Shown here one piece after another: positions 41,064 to 50,449 of a stretch of DNA of 64,000 bases (within the stretch, counting starts at the first letter, position 1; each line of letters begins with the position of its first letter). Under the pieces are notes generated by a model. That model saw only the letters and a program-made list of their open reading frames with translations, was not told where the DNA came from and ran no database searches. The stretch lies in contig JACZXQ010000007.1 of NCBI GenBank assembly GCA_022571515.1, forward strand, positions 81,181 to 145,180. The letters are read 5' to 3'. Both the position numbers and the translations under genes were made by a program. The stretch comes from Gemmatimonadota bacterium. Its GTDB lineage: Bacteria; Gemmatimonadota; Gemmatimonadetes; Longimicrobiales; Gaopeijiaceae.

Positions 41064-41857
41064 TCGACCTTACCCCTCTGGATGTTCGCAAGAAGCGGGG
41101 AGACTTCGCTAAGGCCCTGCGGGGCTACGATGCCGAGGAGGTCGATTCCTTCCTGGAACTCGTGTCCGAGCGCATGGAAGAGCTCGTCAAGGAGAACCTC
41201 CAACTGTCGGAGCGCACGGAGCGCCTCAGCGAGCAGGTTTTGGCCCAGGAAGGCCGTGAGAAGGCCGTGCAGGAGGCGCTCGTCACCGCCCAAGCTCTAC
41301 GCGAGGACGTCAAGCAACAGGCCCTCCGGGAGGCGGAGCTCACCCAACGTGAAGCCCAGAGCGCCGTCGATCAGATGGTGGGTGAGGCCACACGCGTGTT
41401 GGACGAGCGCAAGCAGGCTCTCGGAGACCTGGAACGCCACCGACTACGATTCCTGAAGTCTTTTCGCGCCCTTCTCGAGCGTGAGCTGGACACGGTGGAG
41501 GTCGAGGAAAGTCGCGCACCTCTCGAGGATGTGGCGTTCGAGATCGATCTCGGTGGCGTTGTGGAGCGGACCGAGGATGCCGACGCGACTGGCGCTGACG
41601 CCAGTGGGGACGAAGACCTTCTGGCGGACGAGATTGCCGAAGTGCTCGTCGAGGCGGAGGACGATGCCATCATCGCGGAGGAGGAGGTCGCCGAGGAGGC
41701 CGGGCCTGCCGAGCCGGTGGCTGAAGTGGACGGCCCCGCAGGTGGGGAGCCGGCTCCCGACGAGGAGCGGGAGGCCGCTGCGGACGGTGACGACGACTCC
41801 CTTTGGCTCGATTCACTGCTCGACGGCGAGTCCCGGGACGAAGGGCGATGGAGCTGA
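41060..41857 (+). CDS. DivIVA-domain coiled-coil protein
   Basis: 265 residues. The N-terminus MIDLTPLDVRKKRGDFAKAL-RGYDAEEVDSFLE is a clear DivIVA lipid-binding domain, followed by a long heptad coiled coil to about residue 150. The C-terminal 110 residues are extremely acidic and low-complexity (AEEEVAEEAG, DEEREAAADGDDD) and end in LWLDSLLDGES. DivIVA proteins mark curved membranes at poles and septa and recruit partners. The acidic tail is probably a docking segment. It overlaps PNP by ten bases. Confidence 0.87.
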   Translation: MIDLTPLDVRKKRGDFAKALRGYDAEEVDSFLELVSERMEELVKENLQLSERTERLSEQVLAQEGREKAVQEALVTAQALREDVKQQALREAELTQREAQSAVDQMVGEATRVLDERKQALGDLERHRLRFLKSFRALLERELDTVEVEESRAPLEDVAFEIDLGGVVERTEDADATGADASGDEDLLADEIAEVLVEAEDDAIIAEEEVAEEAGPAEPVAEVDGPAGGEPAPDEEREAAADGDDDSLWLDSLLDGESRDEGRWS

Positions 41858-42681
41858 CCGCTTCGACCCTGGTCGAGAACGTCGATGAGGCCGTCGCCGT
41901 GGTGCGGGGCCGTAGCGGCCTCCAGCCCCGTGTAGGAGTGATCCTCGGTACGGGTCTGGGTGGGCTGGCCGCAGAGATCGAAGTTGAAACTGAGATCTCG
42001 TATGAGGATCTGCCGCACTTCCCGCTGTCGACGGTCGAGAGCCACAGCGGCAGGCTCATCCTCGGGACGCTCGAGGGCGTTTCCGTGGTGGCGATGCAGG
42101 GCCGTTTCCACCGCTACGAGGGTTATTCTCTTCAGGACGTGACGTTTCCCGTTCGAGTCATGGGTTCGTTGGGCGCCGACACACTCGTGGTATCGGGGGC
42201 TGTGGGGTGCATGAACCCGCTCTGGGATCTCGGCGATCTCGTGCTTCTCGACGATCATATCAACCTGCTGGGAGAGAATCCGCTCACCGGACCAAACCTC
42301 GACGCCTTGGGGCCCCGCTTCCCGGATATGTCGAGGCCGTACGACCGGGAGTTGCAGGAGATTGCGATCAGTTCTGCGATGGAACTCGGGATTCCACTGC
42401 GGCGCGGCGTCTACGTGGCGGTCGCCGGGCCGAACCTGGAAACCCGCGCCGAGTACCGCATGCTTCGACGCCTCGGCGCCGATGTCGTGGGGATGTCCAC
42501 CGTGCCGGAGGTCATCGTGGCACGCCATCAAGGTCTCCGGGTCCTTGGGCTTGCCATTATCACCGACCTGTGCCTTCCAGACGCCCTGGAGGTCGCTGAC
42601 GTACAGCAGATCATCGCCACGGCGACATCGGCGGAGCCCAAACTCACGAGCCTGATTCGTACCGTCATCGGACGGCTCTAG
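41848..42681 (+). CDS. Purine nucleoside phosphorylase, trimeric PNP/MTAP family
   Basis: 277 residues. GVILGTGLGGLA phosphate loop, MQGRFHRYEGYSLQDVTFPVRV, GDLVLLDDHINLLGENPLTGPN and AGPNLETRAEYRMLRRLGADVVGMSTVPEVIVARH identify the family. The residue that is Asn243 in human PNP, which reads the 6-oxo group, is Asp here (IITDLC instead of IITN..), while the Glu in NLET is kept. That substitution is known to favour 6-aminopurines in the human enzyme, so substrate preference may differ from classic inosine/guanosine. ATG at 41848 lies inside the end of divIVA. Confidence 0.9.
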   Translation: MELTASTLVENVDEAVAVVRGRSGLQPRVGVILGTGLGGLAAEIEVETEISYEDLPHFPLSTVESHSGRLILGTLEGVSVVAMQGRFHRYEGYSLQDVTFPVRVMGSLGADTLVVSGAVGCMNPLWDLGDLVLLDDHINLLGENPLTGPNLDALGPRFPDMSRPYDRELQEIAISSAMELGIPLRRGVYVAVAGPNLETRAEYRMLRRLGADVVGMSTVPEVIVARHQGLRVLGLAIITDLCLPDALEVADVQQIIATATSAEPKLTSLIRTVIGRL

Positions 42682-42701
42682 AAGGCTGTTGAAGAAGTAC
42701 A

Positions 42702-45700
42702 GTGGGTCGCACGACCCAAGTCACCTCAACCACGCGATTCTTCGACCCCATGAGATATCCGGAGCTCCCTGAGTCTCTGCTCAGTCTGGAAGAGCAAATG
42801 CTCGCCCGTTGGCAGGAAGAGGATCTCTTTCGCCAAACCATGGACGCCACGTCGGACGGCGAACCCTTCGTGTTCTACGAGGGACCGCCCACCGCCAACG
42901 GACGCCCGGGGCTCCACCACATCCTCAGCCGCACCATCAAGGACCTGGTCTGCCGCGTGCGGACCATGGAGGGCCGGCAGGTGACCCGGATCGCCGGATG
43001 GGATACTCACGGGCTTCCCGTCGAGATCGAGACCGAGAAACTCCTCGGCATCTCCGGAAAGCCCGAGATCGAGGCGCTCGGCATCGCGGAGTTCAACGCT
43101 GCGTGCCGTGAGTCGGTGTTCACGTACAAGGAAGAGTGGGAGGCGCTCTCCGAGCGGATCGCCTACTGGCTGGACTACTCCAGGCCGTACGTCACCTTCC
43201 ACGCCGATTACGTCGAGAGCGTGTGGTGGATCTTGAAGCAACTGGCGGATCGCGGGCTCATGTACCGAGGCTTCAAGAGCGTGCCGTACTGTCCGCGGTG
43301 TGGCACCGTGCTCAGCTCCCACGAGGTGGCGCAGGGCTATCGCGACATCGAGGACCCCTCGCTCTTCTTCCTCTGCCCGTGGCTTACCGAGCAGGGTGAT
43401 CCCGACCCCGACGGCCGTGCGTTCGTCGTATGGACGACGACACCGTGGACGGTCCCGTCCAACTCCGGCCTCGCCGTGCACCCCGATTTCACCTATGTGG
43501 AGGTGGACTGGGAGGGCCGACGCGTCGTGCTGGCCGAGGATCGCATGGAAGCCGTCATGGGCGAGGGTGCCCGCGCACTCCGCAGGTACCGCGGCACGGA
43601 GTTGGCCGGCATCCGTTATGCCAGACCGCTCGAGGTCGTCCCGCTCCCGGAGCACGTCGGCAACGGCTGGACGGTAATCAACGAGGACTTCGTGAGCGCC
43701 GAGGACGGCACGGGCATCGTGCACATGGCCCCGGCATTCGGGTCCGACGACTTCGCTGCCGGCCAGCGGCACGACCTACCGCTTCTTCGTCCCGTCGACG
43801 ACGCAGGCTGTTTCGTCGAAGGAACGAGCCTGGTCGCGGGCATGTTCGTGAAGGAGGCGGACCCGGTCCTGGTGAAGGCACTCGACGAGCGAGGCAACCT
43901 GTTCGGCTCAGGAACAGTCGAGCACTCCTATCCGCACTGCTGGCGGTGCTCATCGCCGTTGCTGTACATGGCGCGTGACTCGTGGTTTGCGGCCACGTCG
44001 ACGCTGAAGGACGAGTTGCTCGAGAACAATGCGGCCGTGAACTGGTATCCGCCCGAGGTGGGCGAAGGTCGGATGGGCGAGTGGCTGAGGGGCAACGTCG
44101 ACTGGGCCCTTTCGAGGGATCGCTATTGGGGCACGCCGCTGCCCGTGTGGGTGTGTGAGGACGACCCAGACCATATCGAGTGGATCGGATCCTTCGCGGA
44201 GCTGGCGGAACGGGCGGGTGCCCTCGATGACGATTTCGATCCGCACCGGCCCATGATCGACGAGATCACGTGGACCTGTGACTGCGGGGGCGTCATGCGG
44301 CGGACTCCTGCTGTCGTGGATGTCTGGTTCGACTCGGGGGCCATGCCGTACGCTCAGTGGCACTACCCATTCGAGAACGAGGACGAGTTCGAGCGGCACT
44401 ATCCAGCCGACTTCATCTGCGAGGGTCTCGATCAGACCCGGGGTTGGTTCTACTCGCTCCTGGCGATCTCGACCATGCTCGGGAAGGGGCCTTCATTCCG
44501 GAACGTGGTGGTGAACGACATGCTTCTGGACGCCGAAGGCCAGAAGATGTCGAAATCCAAGGGCAACATGGTCGATCCTTGGGATGCCATCAGCGACCAC
44601 GGCGCGGACGCCATCCGGTGGCACATGATCACGGTCAGCAATCCCTGGGTGCCCAAGCGATATGATCCGGAGGGCATCCAGGAGGCCTCGAGAAGGTTTT
44701 TCGACACGCTTTTCAACACGTACAAGTTCTTCGCACTCTACGCGAACGTCGAGGATTGGACGGCCTCGGACGACGATGCTTCCGTGGCCGACCGGCCGCT
44801 GATCGATCGATGGTTGGTCGCTCGGCTGACGACTGTTGTGGCGGAGATACGGCGAGAACTGGACAGCTACCAAGTCACCCGTGCGTACCGAGTGCTCGGC
44901 GACTTCCTCAACGAGGACCTCTCCAACTGGTACGTGCGTCGCTCGCGCTCGCGCTTCTGGGCATCCGAAGACGAGGCCGACGCTCGCGCGGCGTTCCGTA
45001 CTCTTTGGGACGCCCTCCGAACGGTATGCCTGCTCGCTGCGCCGGTCACTCCGTTTGTGGCCGACTGGATGCATCGGGCTCTGACCGGGCGTAGCGTCCA
45101 TCTCGAGCGGCTCCCCGAGGCCCGCGCGGAGGACCGCGACGACGCTCTCGAGGATGAGATGCGGGCGGTCCGAGTGCTCGTCTCACTTGGACGGGCGGGC
45201 CGTGAGGAGGTCAAGATCCGAGTGCGGCAACCGCTCGCCAGGGTCGTTGCCGTTGTTCCCGATGGGCTCGAACTCAGCTCAGGCACGCTCGAGCTCCTCA
45301 AGGATGAGCTGAACGTGAAGTCGGTGGACTTTCTGGACTCGGTCGAGGGGCTGGTGTCTTTAGCGGCGCGGCCGAACTTCAAGGTGCTCGGGCCACGCTT
45401 CCAGAAGGAATCGGAGGCGGTGGCGTCGGCCGTCCGGGCGCTTTCGCAGGAGGCGCTGGCCGGCTATCGGAACGGGGAACCCGTGTCCGTCGAAGTGGGC
45501 GGCAGGCAGATCCCCCTCGAACCGGGCGATCTCGAGGTGATCGAGGAGTCCAAAGGCGACCTCGTCGTCCGGAGTGAGGGAGGCTTTTCGGCAGCCATCG
45601 ATCCCACTTTGGACGATGAGCTTCTTGCCGAAGGCCTCGCCAGGGAGGTGGTCAACCGGACTCAACGGCTGCGCAAGGAATCTGGTTTGGAGATCACGGA

Positions 45701-45908
45701 CCGCATCCGGCTGGGCGTCTTCGGCCCCGAGTCGGTCCAAGCGGCCGCCCGCCACCACGAAGGTTTCATTTGTGGCGAGACCCTTGCGATTCTGCTCGTG
45801 GTGGGCGATCAAGCGCAGGAGGAGTTCGACTTCGTCTCCGACGTGGACCTGGACGGGGCTCCCGTCTCGATCAGGCTCAGCCGCGGCGAGGCCGCCGGAA
45901 CCGAGTGA
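42702..45908 (+). CDS. ileS: Isoleucine--tRNA ligase, type-2 (eukaryote-like) form
   Basis: 1068 residues. Class I signature NGRPGLHHILSRTIKD takes the place of HIGH, and QKMSKSKGNMVDPWD is the KMSKS loop. The editing domain contains WTTTPWTVPSN. Length and the blocks GWDTHGLPVEIETEKLLGI and VMP-like FKSVPYCPRCGTVLSSHEVAQGY resemble the longer IleS2/eukaryotic form rather than the about 930-residue bacterial type 1. Type 2 enzymes are naturally insensitive to mupirocin, so that property can be predicted. Start is uncertain: GTG 42702 or ATG 42750. Confidence 0.93.
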   Translation: MGRTTQVTSTTRFFDPMRYPELPESLLSLEEQMLARWQEEDLFRQTMDATSDGEPFVFYEGPPTANGRPGLHHILSRTIKDLVCRVRTMEGRQVTRIAGWDTHGLPVEIETEKLLGISGKPEIEALGIAEFNAACRESVFTYKEEWEALSERIAYWLDYSRPYVTFHADYVESVWWILKQLADRGLMYRGFKSVPYCPRCGTVLSSHEVAQGYRDIEDPSLFFLCPWLTEQGDPDPDGRAFVVWTTTPWTVPSNSGLAVHPDFTYVEVDWEGRRVVLAEDRMEAVMGEGARALRRYRGTELAGIRYARPLEVVPLPEHVGNGWTVINEDFVSAEDGTGIVHMAPAFGSDDFAAGQRHDLPLLRPVDDAGCFVEGTSLVAGMFVKEADPVLVKALDERGNLFGSGTVEHSYPHCWRCSSPLLYMARDSWFAATSTLKDELLENNAAVNWYPPEVGEGRMGEWLRGNVDWALSRDRYWGTPLPVWVCEDDPDHIEWIGSFAELAERAGALDDDFDPHRPMIDEITWTCDCGGVMRRTPAVVDVWFDSGAMPYAQWHYPFENEDEFERHYPADFICEGLDQTRGWFYSLLAISTMLGKGPSFRNVVVNDMLLDAEGQKMSKSKGNMVDPWDAISDHGADAIRWHMITVSNPWVPKRYDPEGIQEASRRFFDTLFNTYKFFALYANVEDWTASDDDASVADRPLIDRWLVARLTTVVAEIRRELDSYQVTRAYRVLGDFLNEDLSNWYVRRSRSRFWASEDEADARAAFRTLWDALRTVCLLAAPVTPFVADWMHRALTGRSVHLERLPEARAEDRDDALEDEMRAVRVLVSLGRAGREEVKIRVRQPLARVVAVVPDGLELSSGTLELLKDELNVKSVDFLDSVEGLVSLAARPNFKVLGPRFQKESEAVASAVRALSQEALAGYRNGEPVSVEVGGRQIPLEPGDLEVIEESKGDLVVRSEGGFSAAIDPTLDDELLAEGLAREVVNRTQRLRKESGLEITDRIRLGVFGPESVQAAARHHEGFICGETLAILLVVGDQAQEEFDFVSDVDLDGAPVSIRLSRGEAAGTE

Positions 45909-46867
45909 TGCAGGGAGAAGAACGCACTGAGGTGATCGTGGTGTCCGACGACGACGAGGGACGGTTGGATGCGTTTCTCGCGGCCCGGCTCGACGTGTCG
46001 CGCACCCAGGTCCAAAGGCTCATCAGCGAGGGGCGCGTCACCGTGGATGGCAGGGGTGCCCGGAAGTCTGAGCCGGTGGAGTCGGGACAGCGGATCGACA
46101 TCGGCATTCCGTCACCGGTTGTGGTGGCGATCGAACCGGAGAATATTCCACTCGATGTCGTGTATGAAGACGACGCGCTCCTGGTTGTGAACAAGGCAGC
46201 GGGCATGGTCGTACACCCGTCAGCCGGCCACCCCACGGGCACGCTCGTCAACGCGCTCCTGGCTCATGTCGATGATCTTTCCGGGATCGGGGGAAAGTTG
46301 CGCCCCGGAATCGTTCACCGGCTCGACAAAGACACGTCCGGCCTCTTGGTCGTAGCCAAGCGCGATGGGGCGCATCAGGCCCTTTCCGAAGGGCTGCGAC
46401 TGCGAGAGATTAAACGCCTCTACATGGCGGCAACGTGGGGCCATATCGGTGAGAGCCCTCTCACGGTGGATGCGCCGATTGGGCGAGATCCGCGAAACCG
46501 CCTACGGATGGCGGTGGTGGAAGGCGGACGGGAAGCGGTTACCCGCGTGAGGCTCAAGGAGGATTGGAAGGCGGCTCAATTGCTGGAACTCGCGCTGAAG
46601 ACTGGGCGTACCCATCAGATTCGGGTGCATCTCGACCACCTGGGTCATCCCGTCGTCGGTGACCAGCTGTATGGAGTCGGCTGGGAGCGCGGCATGGGAG
46701 GCATGAATAGTGGGTGGGCGAGGGGCCTTCAGCGTATGGTGCCCCGGCAATTCCTGCACGCCTGGAGCCTGTCCTTCACGCACCCCGATTCGGGCGAGCA
46801 GATGTCCTTCGAGGTGCCGCTGCCTCCGGACCTAGAGAAAGTTGCCGAGTGGGCTCGGCGGAATTGA
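45908..46867 (+). CDS. RluA/RluD-family pseudouridine synthase
   Basis: 319 residues. An S4 RNA-binding domain (GRLDAFLAARLDVSRTQVQR, about 17-36) precedes the RluA catalytic domain with VVNKAAGMVVHPSAGH and the catalytic Asp in IVHRLDKDTSGLLVVAK; ALKTGRTHQIRVHLDHLGHPVVGD completes the signature. Full architecture fits RluD (23S rRNA). The ATG overlaps the ileS stop (TGATG). Confidence 0.93.
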   Translation: MQGEERTEVIVVSDDDEGRLDAFLAARLDVSRTQVQRLISEGRVTVDGRGARKSEPVESGQRIDIGIPSPVVVAIEPENIPLDVVYEDDALLVVNKAAGMVVHPSAGHPTGTLVNALLAHVDDLSGIGGKLRPGIVHRLDKDTSGLLVVAKRDGAHQALSEGLRLREIKRLYMAATWGHIGESPLTVDAPIGRDPRNRLRMAVVEGGREAVTRVRLKEDWKAAQLLELALKTGRTHQIRVHLDHLGHPVVGDQLYGVGWERGMGGMNSGWARGLQRMVPRQFLHAWSLSFTHPDSGEQMSFEVPLPPDLEKVAEWARRN

Positions 46868-46892
46868 CCCAAAGCCAGGATAGCATACCACG

Positions 46893-48818
46893 GTGGTAAC
46901 GACGGATCTCGATCCAAGATTCACGTTCGAAAGTTTCGTCGTGGGTCCGGCCAACCGTCTGGCCTGTGCTGCTGCCAAGCGGGTCGCCGATGCTCCCGGT
47001 ACGAGCTACAATCCCCTGTTCATCTATTCGGCTTCAGGACTCGGGAAGTCGCACATCCTTTCGTCCATCGCCCACTACGCGGCGCGGGTCCACCCAGACT
47101 TCGGCGTTACGTATATAGCCCTCGAGAGCTTTCTCGAGGAGATGACCACCGCGGTACAGTCCGGGACGGAGGATGATCTCCGGGAGCGGTACGAAGGCCT
47201 CCACATCCTCCTGATGGACGATGTGCAGTTTCTCGCAGGCCAGACCGAGGCCCAGGAGTTGCTTCTGAGGCTGCTCGATTCTCTCAGCGGAACCGGCAGC
47301 CAGATCGTGCTCGCCAGCGATCGTCCCCCGGCAGACATGGAGCACCTGGATGCCCGCCTTGTGTCGCGGTTCTCCGGTGGTCTGATCGTGGACATCGGAG
47401 CTCCCGAGTTCGAGACGCGTGTCGCCATCCTGCGTAGGAAGGCCGAGGAACGAAACCAGCGCCTCGAGCCCGGCGTGGCGGAGACTCTGGCGCGTTTCCC
47501 GTTCAAGAACGTCCGTGAGCTGTCCGGGTCGCTGAACAAGATTCTCGCTGTTCAGGACCTGGAAGGCCGCCAGGTTGAAACTGCGGAACTTGCGGAGCTC
47601 ATCGGACTCGAAGACAAGGCGCAGGGCGAGGCGGCGCCGGACGCCGCAGCCCTACTCGACGAGTTCGGAAGCTTCATCGAGGAACTGGCCGCCACGGTAG
47701 CGACCAAGGTGGAGCGCGAGGAGACGCCCTGGCGCAGGAAGCTACGGCAGACAGCCGAGACGTTCGAGAGGGATGGGTATTCCGGGACCCGCCTGCGGCG
47801 GATGCTCGAATTGGACGAGCCGCCCGGTGACATCGAGGAGATCACAGCCAAGTTCCGCGAGGACGTCGAGCAACTTCGCGAGATCACCAAAGGGTTGGAC
47901 CGGGTCGGCAATCCCTGGCCCGAGGCGGCCATCGGGCTCATCAAGGAGCCCGACCGCGTCGCGGAGGCCCAGGCCCTGCTTGCCTCGGCCGTCGAGCGTG
48001 TGCGCCCGTTCCCACTCATGGGTGAGGGTCCCAGCATCGAAGAACTGGCGGAGTACTTCCCGCCGGTTGCGGTAAAGGCCGCCCAGCAGCTCGTAGCGGA
48101 GGAGCGCCCGGAATACAATCCGCTCTACGTGTGGTGCAAGGAACAAAGGGTGGCGGAGGCGCTCATGGGCGCGACCGGGCGCTCCTACAGGGCCCATGAC
48201 GCGCGTTCTCACATTGCCATCACCTCGGCCGGGGAGTTTGCGCAGGACTTCATCCGGGCCCTTTCGATCGGAGTTGCCGGCGCGTGGCGCGAGCGTTGGT
48301 GGACGGTCGACCTACTGTTGGTCTACGGCGTCCAGGAGCTGTCAGGCACGGAGCGCGCGCAGGACGAGTTCTTCCACCTTTTCGAGGCGATGAATCGCCG
48401 GGGCGCGAAGGTGTTCATCGTCGCCGACCGTGATCCCTCGGGCATTAGCGGGATCGACGATCGTCTGAGCTCGCGGTTCGAGATGGGCCTCGTCGTCGAG
48501 GTGGACGCGAGCGCTCTTCCGGCCGACATCGGTGGTCTCAACCTGGAGGAGGCGCCACCGGAGTTCATCCAGAGCGACGATTTATGGGTGGGATTCGATC
48601 GGCCCAAGATCTCGGACGTGGTGATACCCCCTCTGGCCGACCTCCAGATTTCGGACGACGGGCGGGGAGGTCTGTTCGAGGGAGGTGGCGACTGGGCTTC
48701 CGACGAGGATGCGGATCCGGGAGAGGCTCCGTCCGGTCCGGCGTGGAGTCCCTCGCGCGAAAACGTGGTATGGAACTGGCCCACAATCGAAGACCGTATC
48801 GAAGAAGACGTTGACTAA
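46893..48818 (+). CDS. Tandem DnaA-type AAA+ protein (one intact module, one degenerate), no DNA-binding domain
   Basis: 641 residues. Module 1 (about 8-225) is a nearly complete DnaA domain III: FTFESFVVGPANRLACAAAK, Walker A SASGLGKSHI, Walker B ILLMDDVQFL, sensor-1 LASDRPPADM, Arg-finger LVSRFSGGLIVDI, sensor-2 NVRELSGSLNK. A helical linker follows (about 240-390). Module 2 (about 405-540) repeats the pattern (YNPLYVWCKEQ; VDLLLVYGVQELSG; FIVADRDPSGI; LSSRFEMGLVVEV) but has lost the P-loop and the Walker B acidic pair. DnaA domains I and IV (the DnaA-box HTH) are absent, so it is not the initiator; roles like Hda or other regulators are possible. Acidic C-terminus. It is followed by DUF4388/TPR, peptidase and NtrC genes. 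Confidence 0.82.
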   Translation: MVTTDLDPRFTFESFVVGPANRLACAAAKRVADAPGTSYNPLFIYSASGLGKSHILSSIAHYAARVHPDFGVTYIALESFLEEMTTAVQSGTEDDLRERYEGLHILLMDDVQFLAGQTEAQELLLRLLDSLSGTGSQIVLASDRPPADMEHLDARLVSRFSGGLIVDIGAPEFETRVAILRRKAEERNQRLEPGVAETLARFPFKNVRELSGSLNKILAVQDLEGRQVETAELAELIGLEDKAQGEAAPDAAALLDEFGSFIEELAATVATKVEREETPWRRKLRQTAETFERDGYSGTRLRRMLELDEPPGDIEEITAKFREDVEQLREITKGLDRVGNPWPEAAIGLIKEPDRVAEAQALLASAVERVRPFPLMGEGPSIEELAEYFPPVAVKAAQQLVAEERPEYNPLYVWCKEQRVAEALMGATGRSYRAHDARSHIAITSAGEFAQDFIRALSIGVAGAWRERWWTVDLLLVYGVQELSGTERAQDEFFHLFEAMNRRGAKVFIVADRDPSGISGIDDRLSSRFEMGLVVEVDASALPADIGGLNLEEAPPEFIQSDDLWVGFDRPKISDVVIPPLADLQISDDGRGGLFEGGGDWASDEDADPGEAPSGPAWSPSRENVVWNWPTIEDRIEEDVD

Positions 48819-48826
48819 GAGGCACA

Positions 48827-50449
48827 ATGGCGATTGAAGGCTCTCTAGCGGACGTAAGCCTGGCAGACATCTGTGGGCTTCTGGCCATGGGCCGGAAGAC
48901 GGGCTGCCTGACGATGACCGACACGTCCAACTTCGGCTACATCTTCTTCGAAAACGGGAAGGTAATCTACGCCTCGGTGCTCAACCGACCCGACCGGCTG
49001 GGCGAGCTGCTCGTCAAGAACCAAGCGATCACACGAGACGATCTCTCCGCTGCGATGGAACAGCAGGGGCGGCACGAAGGCAAGCGCCTGGGCGAGATTC
49101 TGGTGGAGATGGGAAGCCTCGCTCAAGAGGACCTGGAGCAATACATCTCGGTGCAGATCGAGGAGGCGGTCTACCTTCTCTTCACCTGGGTCGAAGGCTC
49201 ATTCCACTTCAAGCCCGACGCAATGCCGGAGGAGGGCTTCTTCTTGGTTTCCATCAATCCGGACGCTCTCCTCATGGAGGGTGCGCGGCGTGTGGATGAG
49301 TGGAGTTTGATCGAGAAGAGGGTCTCCTCGATGGACCTGATCTTCGCTCTCAAGCGTGATCCGCGCACCGAGGAGGGTGTGGAGTTGACGGACGCCCAGC
49401 GGCGTGTGATTCCGCTCCTGGACGGCGAGCGCAGCGTAGAGGATATCGTAGAAGAGTCCGGTCTGGTCGAGTTCGACACGGCCAAGGCCCTCTACGGCCT
49501 CATCCTGGCCGACTTCGCCGAGAGTGTCGGTAGGAAGGCGAGCCAAGGAGGCGCAGGCGATGCTAAGCAACTCGCGGAGCACCTCAGGCTCGGGCTGGCG
49601 TTCTACCGATCGGGTATGGTCGAGGACTCCGTGGGGGAGTTTCGGAAGGCACTCCAGGTGGACGCGCACCAGCCCCAGGCCCGCCTGCGGTTGGCGATGC
49701 TCTCGCTCAAGGCTGGGCGGCCCCAGGAGGCGATCGTCCACTTCGACGAGATGCCCGACGACACGCCGATGACGTACGGGATCCTCCGCAACCGTGCACT
49801 GGCTCTCGAGCGGCTCGGGCGCTACGACGAGGCGTTGGCGGCGCTGAGCCAGGCCGGCAACCTCCATCCCGACGATCCGGCGCTGCAGCTCGCGCAGGGG
49901 ATCGTCTTCTTCAAAGCCGGCAACGGGCCCGCAGCGATCAGAGCGATGGAGCAGTATCGGGAAAAGCTCGGGTCCGAGACGCCCCCGCCCATGTTTTACG
50001 CCTATGCGGTGCTGGCAGCAGGCGTCGCCGGACGGGTCGACAAGGCGGTCGAATTCGGGCGTGAAGGATTGAAGAATTATCCCGAAGAAGGGGCGATTCT
50101 GGTGAACACCGGGGCCGTATTGGAGCACAAGGGCGAAGAAGAGGCCGCCCAGGCGTACTACGAACGCGCGACCAAGTCCGAAAATCCCCCCCCACAGGCC
50201 TACAAGGCGATGGGGGACCAAGTGTTTCGCCGGGGAGACAGTAAGGGGGCACGCGCCCACTACGAGCGGGCGGTCAAGATCGACGGACGGCTCGGCGAGG
50301 ACGTCTACGTCAAGCTGGGCGACATCGCGCTGGAGGACTCGCGGAACGACGAAGCCAGTGCGTTCTGGCGCCGGGCTCTGGAGCTCAACCCCCACAACGA
50401 CGAGATTCAGGAAAAGCTGGAGCAGTTGGGCGCCAAGGCAGGCGGATGA
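48827..50449 (+). CDS. DUF4388 (PATAN-like) and TPR-repeat protein
   Basis: 540 residues. The N-terminus (GSLADVSLADICGLLAMGRK, GYIFFENGKVIYASV) is the DUF4388 fold, then LGELLVKNQAITRDDLSAAM and LGEILVEMGSLAQEDLEQYI resemble a pair of repeats seen in type IV pilus ATPase N-domains and similar regulators. From about residue 245 to the end are TPR repeats (HLRLGLAFYRSGMVEDSVGEF, LRNRALALERLGRYDEALAAL, KAMGDQVFRRGDSKGARAHY). No catalytic site; a scaffold or signal-integration protein is likely. It starts eight bases after the tandem-DnaA gene and overlaps the peptidase gene. Confidence 0.82.
   Translation: MAIEGSLADVSLADICGLLAMGRKTGCLTMTDTSNFGYIFFENGKVIYASVLNRPDRLGELLVKNQAITRDDLSAAMEQQGRHEGKRLGEILVEMGSLAQEDLEQYISVQIEEAVYLLFTWVEGSFHFKPDAMPEEGFFLVSINPDALLMEGARRVDEWSLIEKRVSSMDLIFALKRDPRTEEGVELTDAQRRVIPLLDGERSVEDIVEESGLVEFDTAKALYGLILADFAESVGRKASQGGAGDAKQLAEHLRLGLAFYRSGMVEDSVGEFRKALQVDAHQPQARLRLAMLSLKAGRPQEAIVHFDEMPDDTPMTYGILRNRALALERLGRYDEALAALSQAGNLHPDDPALQLAQGIVFFKAGNGPAAIRAMEQYREKLGSETPPPMFYAYAVLAAGVAGRVDKAVEFGREGLKNYPEEGAILVNTGAVLEHKGEEEAAQAYYERATKSENPPPQAYKAMGDQVFRRGDSKGARAHYERAVKIDGRLGEDVYVKLGDIALEDSRNDEASAFWRRALELNPHNDEIQEKLEQLGAKAGG

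Noticed and set aside
42703..42718. TGGGTCG-CA-CGACCCA palindrome at the start of ileS considered as a T-box-like or regulatory hairpin.
   Set aside because: The loop is too small for the full stem, there is no T-box sequence, and it lies inside the coding region if the GTG start is right.
46893..48818. Assignment as the replication initiator DnaA and a nearby origin.
   Set aside because: DnaA domains I and IV are missing, there are no dnaN/recF/gyrB neighbours, and I saw no cluster of DnaA boxes.
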